From positions 1 to 64,000 of the forward strand of contig NZ_WBOS01000008.1 in assembly GCF_008923245.1 (NCBI RefSeq): 64,000 nucleotides of DNA. Direction: 5' to 3'. The position numbers were made by a program, and so were the translations under genes. Origin of the DNA: Cytobacillus depressus. Its GTDB lineage: Bacteria > Bacillota > Bacilli > Bacillales > Cytobacillaceae. Shown here one piece after another: positions 61,344 through 64,000 of the stretch. Under the pieces are notes generated by a model. It was not told the DNA's origin. It did no database searches and was given only the letters and a program-made list of their open reading frames with translations. Positions within the stretch are counted from its first letter, which is position 1. Every line of letters begins with the position of its first letter.

Positions 61344-62315
61344 TTGGAATGTGTAATGTCAGAACGATTAGAGCTAGCGACGTTTGCTGGAGGCTGTTTC
61401 TGGTGTATGGTTTCACCATTTGACGAGCAGCCGGGGATAAAGGAAATTAACTCCGGTTACATAGGCGGTCATACAGAGAACCCGACTTATGAAGAGGTGT
61501 GCTCAGATACAACGGGACACTATGAAGCGGTCCAAATTACTTTTGATCCGGCCATCTATCCATATGAAAAATTACTTGATTTGTTTTGGCAGCAAATCGA
61601 TCCAACAGATGCCGGGGGGCAGTTTAATGATAGGGGCTTGAGCTATCGAACAGCGATTTTTTATCATAATGAAGAACAGAGGGCACTGGCAGAGGCATCG
61701 AAAAATAAGCTGGCAGCGAGCGGACGTTTTCAAAAACCGATTGTCACGGAGATTCTTCCAGCAAGCCGCTTTTATCGGGCAGAAGAAAGGCATCAGGATT
61801 ACTACAAGAAAAATTCTTTCCACTACAATCTGTATAGAGAAGGATCAGGGCGAGCCCGTTTTATTCGTGAGAACTGGAAAAACCGTAAAAGTGATGAACA
61901 ATTAAAGCAGGAGCTAACCCCCATTCAATATGAAGTGACAAGGAATAATGGAACAGAGCCGCCATTCCGTAATGAATATTGGGACCATACGGAAGAGGGA
62001 ATCTATGTTGATATTATTTCTGGCGAGCCACTGTTTAGTTCCAAAGATAAATATGACGCGGGCTGCGGCTGGCCAAGCTTCACCCAACCTTTGCGCCGGA
62101 CGGAGATTGAGGACAAGCTTGATACTTCATACGGAATGAGAAGAATTGAAGTTCGGGCAAAATCGTCCGACTCCCATCTTGGTCATGTATTTGACGACGG
62201 TCCTGGCCCGGACGGTTCTAGATATTGCATTAACTCGGCTGCTCTAAGGTTTATCCCGAAGGAAAAGCTTGAAGACGAGGGATATGGAGAGTTTAAAGGG
62301 TTGTTTGAAAACTAG
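61344..62315 (+). CDS. msrAB: Bifunctional methionine sulfoxide reductase A/B
   Basis: A 323-residue fusion. The MsrA domain (about 1-165) has the catalytic [39 protein letters not shown] and RHQDYYKKN. The MsrB domain (about 175-323) has [37 protein letters not shown] with the catalytic Cys; the zinc CxxC pairs of some MsrB proteins are absent. It repairs both S and R forms of oxidised methionine. AAGGAG lies five bases before ATG 61344; ATG 61356 is a possible second start. Confidence 0.94.
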   Translation: MECVMSERLELATFAGGCFWCMVSPFDEQPGIKEINSGYIGGHTENPTYEEVCSDTTGHYEAVQITFDPAIYPYEKLLDLFWQQIDPTDAGGQFNDRGLSYRTAIFYHNEEQRALAEASKNKLAASGRFQKPIVTEILPASRFYRAEERHQDYYKKNSFHYNLYREGSGRARFIRENWKNRKSDEQLKQELTPIQYEVTRNNGTEPPFRNEYWDHTEEGIYVDIISGEPLFSSKDKYDAGCGWPSFTQPLRRTEIEDKLDTSYGMRRIEVRAKSSDSHLGHVFDDGPGPDGSRYCINSAALRFIPKEKLEDEGYGEFKGLFEN

Positions 62316-62336
62316 TTCATATAAACAATACAGGAA

Positions 62337-62387
62337 GGGGACAAAGACAATGGGGAGGATGTAATTGTCTTTGTCCCCTTATTTTTT
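62337..62387 (+). terminator. Terminator of msrAB
   Basis: Perfect 15-bp stem GGGGACAAAGACAAT (62337-62351) / ATTGTCTTTGTCCCC (62364-62378) and TTATTTTTT. Confidence 0.95.
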
Positions 62388-62423
62388 GTGCAAAAAACTA
62401 AATCACATTTGTTATAAACGTTA

Positions 62424-62602
62424 TGTTTACAAATAAGATTACATGTACACGAGATGTAAACAAATAGTATACAAATACGTTTACATGTACACAAATGTGT
62501 ACACATCCCAATATATCAACATGTGTACACATTGTTACACAAGTATACAAAATTGTTTACAAGAAATTTTTTAGTTTACAAAATGTTTACAAATTTACAG
62601 TT
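62424..62602 (+). repeat. Phased TGTNNACA iterons, candidate parC centromere
   Basis: At least thirteen copies of an 8-base motif (TGTTTACA, TGTACACA, GTATACA, TGTAAACA, TGTGTACACA) begin at about 62424, 62444, 62455, 62466, 62478, 62486, 62496, 62522, 62533, 62542, 62554, 62573, 62584 and 62595. Most steps are 10-12 bases or twice that, so the sites lie on one face of the helix. They fill the gap directly upstream of the ParM-like gene, where type II partition loci carry the centromere and operator. Confidence 0.85.
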
Positions 62603-62716
62603 GTATTTTATTTCAGCCTGTCCCATTGAAGATTTCATCTATACCATATAATCTTAAAGGCAGATACTGCTAATTACATACACAAACAATTTAATCGAAA
62701 AGGGATGATAGATAAT

Positions 62717-63889
62717 ATGACGAAATCGAGAATTGCTGCAGTTGATGTTGGAAATGATTCGGTCAAAGCTATTTTTGGAGAATTAGATTACGAGTTAAAT
62801 ATTCCTAATATTATCGCTCGGGATACAGAGGATCGCCCTGTTATTGGAATTGAAGAATTAAATCAGAAAAACCCGCTTGATGGCATACATATTAAAGTGC
62901 ACTCACCAGCTTTAAAAGAAAATAACGTTATTTTCCGTGTTGGCTCATTAGCCACAAAAAGCAATAGCGCCACTGAGCTTGATCCGGGCAGCAGCAAATC
63001 AGAAGAAGATCAGACACTGATTATGCTTTTTGCCACATTGGCCTTAGATGCGGTTAGGGCAGAAAATAAAGAACTTTTCCCGCAGACGAAGAATATCATT
63101 GATGCGAACTATACGCTCGGAACTGGACTGCCTCTTCGTGAGGTAAAAGAAGGCAAGGATGCGGGATACCGGTCGAAATTATTAGGATCTGTACATCAGG
63201 TTGAATTTCTTGTCACTCCTAAGTATCAAGGATTAAAAGTAAATCTTAAGTTTAATGAGATTAAAGTGTATCCAGAGGGATTTGCGGCTTATATTAATCT
63301 GGTTATGGACAATGATTTAAAAATTATTAATAAGGATTTAATCGACAAACGGATTATCATTCAAGATATTGGCGGGCTTTCTACTGATATCGCGGTCATT
63401 AAAAATCGCAATGTTGATGATGATAAGGCGCAAGGGTTCAATCTTGGTGTATCTGAATCATTAGAAGCGATCAGAGAAGAAATCCGCTCGAAGCATGGGG
63501 TTGAATTAGACAGTCGGAGAGATGTCGTTGAAATTATTACGAAGAAAAATGACCGCAATCATATTATGGTGAAAGGCAGCCGGACAAGCGTTCATGATAT
63601 TACAGATCGGATTATGCTTGATTTAGCAAAGAAACAATATCGCTTACTGCGAAATGTTTGGCAGAAGAACTCCCAAACCGAAATTTGCTATTTTGTCGGC
63701 GGCGGAGCCACTGTGTTAAAGGAATATATTAAAACATTAAACAATCATTTAGACGGGTATAATATTGACTTTTTTGAAGATGAAAAAGAGAGCATTTGGA
63801 TGATGGCCAACGCTTATTATAAGTTAATTTCCGACTATACTAGGAAAGTCGAGAAGGCAAAAGCGATCAAAGAGCCTGTGAAAAAATAG
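62717..63889 (+). CDS. ParM/Alp-type actin-like ATPase
   Basis: A 390-residue actin-fold protein of the ParM/StbA family. Phosphate-1 motif IAAVDVGNDSVKAIFG at the N-terminus, phosphate-2 motif IIQDIGGLSTDIAVI near residue 220, and adenosine motif CYFVGGGATVLKEYI near 330. It should polymerise with ATP and push or pull DNA during segregation. ATG 62717 gives the usual N-terminus of the family; ATG 62705 is possible. The gene is preceded by iterons and followed nine bases on by a small gene, the standard actin-adaptor order of plasmid partition loci such as those of Bacillus plasmids. Confidence 0.92.
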   Translation: MTKSRIAAVDVGNDSVKAIFGELDYELNIPNIIARDTEDRPVIGIEELNQKNPLDGIHIKVHSPALKENNVIFRVGSLATKSNSATELDPGSSKSEEDQTLIMLFATLALDAVRAENKELFPQTKNIIDANYTLGTGLPLREVKEGKDAGYRSKLLGSVHQVEFLVTPKYQGLKVNLKFNEIKVYPEGFAAYINLVMDNDLKIINKDLIDKRIIIQDIGGLSTDIAVIKNRNVDDDKAQGFNLGVSESLEAIREEIRSKHGVELDSRRDVVEIITKKNDRNHIMVKGSRTSVHDITDRIMLDLAKKQYRLLRNVWQKNSQTEICYFVGGGATVLKEYIKTLNNHLDGYNIDFFEDEKESIWMMANAYYKLISDYTRKVEKAKAIKEPVKK

Positions 63890-63898
63890 GGTGAATCC

Positions 63899-64000
63899 AT
63901 GGAAAAGTCAAAATCCGCGACAATTAAAAGGGGCCAGGCGATATCCTTTCGCCTCCCGTCAGATACACCTGAACACTTATTAAAACATTTGCAAAAGCTA
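63899..64000 (+). CDS. Putative partition adaptor, 5' part only
   Basis: The first 34 codons are in the window. The start MEKSKSATIKRGQAISFRLP has the basic, beta-strand-like look of a ribbon-helix-helix DNA-binding protein (AISFRLP), followed by a helix EHLLKHLQKL. AGGGTG precedes the ATG. Directly after the actin gene, so it is likely the protein that binds the iterons. The rest lies beyond the window. Confidence 0.7.
   Translation, partial: MEKSKSATIKRGQAISFRLPSDTPEHLLKHLQKL

Noticed and set aside
1-64000. Integrated phage or transposon
   Set aside because: No integrase, transposase, capsid or terminase gene was recognised on either strand, and the tRNA cluster shows no attachment duplication in the window.

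Overview
The window looks like chromosomal DNA of a low-GC Gram-positive rod of the Bacillaceae. Supporting signs are strong AGGAGG-type ribosome sites, TTG and GTG starts, T-run terminators, Bacillus-type tRNAs, and gene sets known from Bacillus (pspA-ydjGHI, yfnA, mprF, catE, an hprK homologue, iron-hydroxamate uptake). No phage gene, insertion sequence or rRNA was seen. Species cannot be fixed from the sequence alone.

Layout. 1-320: end of a tRNA cluster (fMet tail, Asp, Arg). 329-3588: TetR regulator and a two-gene ABC exporter. 3632-8125: a YusW-like lipoprotein and the envelope-stress operon pspA-ydjG-ydjH-ydjI behind an ECF-type promoter. 8192-13258: two amino-acid permeases, a VOC protein and an uncharacterised membrane protein. 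13490-19520: PepSY protein, two-component system, PAP2 phosphatase and MprF, which reads as a cell-envelope module. 19700-21897: an F420-0 ligase homologue with a divergent LysR regulator. 21975-28266: 2-aminoethylphosphonate uptake and degradation (DeoR regulator, ABC transporter, PhnW, PhnX). 28284-29990: serA behind two different riboswitches in series, ZTP then glycine. 30173-31644: a PhnA-like protein and a sulfite-oxidase-type enzyme. 31891-32514: twelve exact-period 52-bp repeats. 32616-35836: hutG-gltS and a LysR regulator. 35909-41933: N,N-dimethylformamidase subunits behind a sigma-54 promoter, divergent from a sigma-54 activator fused to an amide-type ligand receptor. 42122-42727: SET-domain methyltransferase. 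42778-47973: Fur-controlled siderophore uptake and a flavin reductase. 48120-56074: CatE, a SNF2 helicase, an HprK paralogue, a second small 52-bp array and an MMPL transporter. 56215-59465: nucleoside salvage (MFS, ribokinase, nucleoside hydrolase). 59775-62315: MFS transporter, small protein, MsrAB. 62424-64000: a plasmid-type partition locus: phased iterons, a ParM-like actin and the start of a small putative DNA-binding partner, cut by the window end.

The most unusual items are (1) the receptor-sigma-54 activator fusion controlling dimethylformamidase, (2) the ZTP plus glycine tandem riboswitch on serA, (3) the 52-bp arrays whose period equals five helical turns, (4) the ParM-type partition module beside housekeeping-type genes, and (5) a structured dispersed element of about 200 bp in two 5' leaders. 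Coordinates and start choices come from reading the sequence; family names come from recognising protein motifs, not from a database search.
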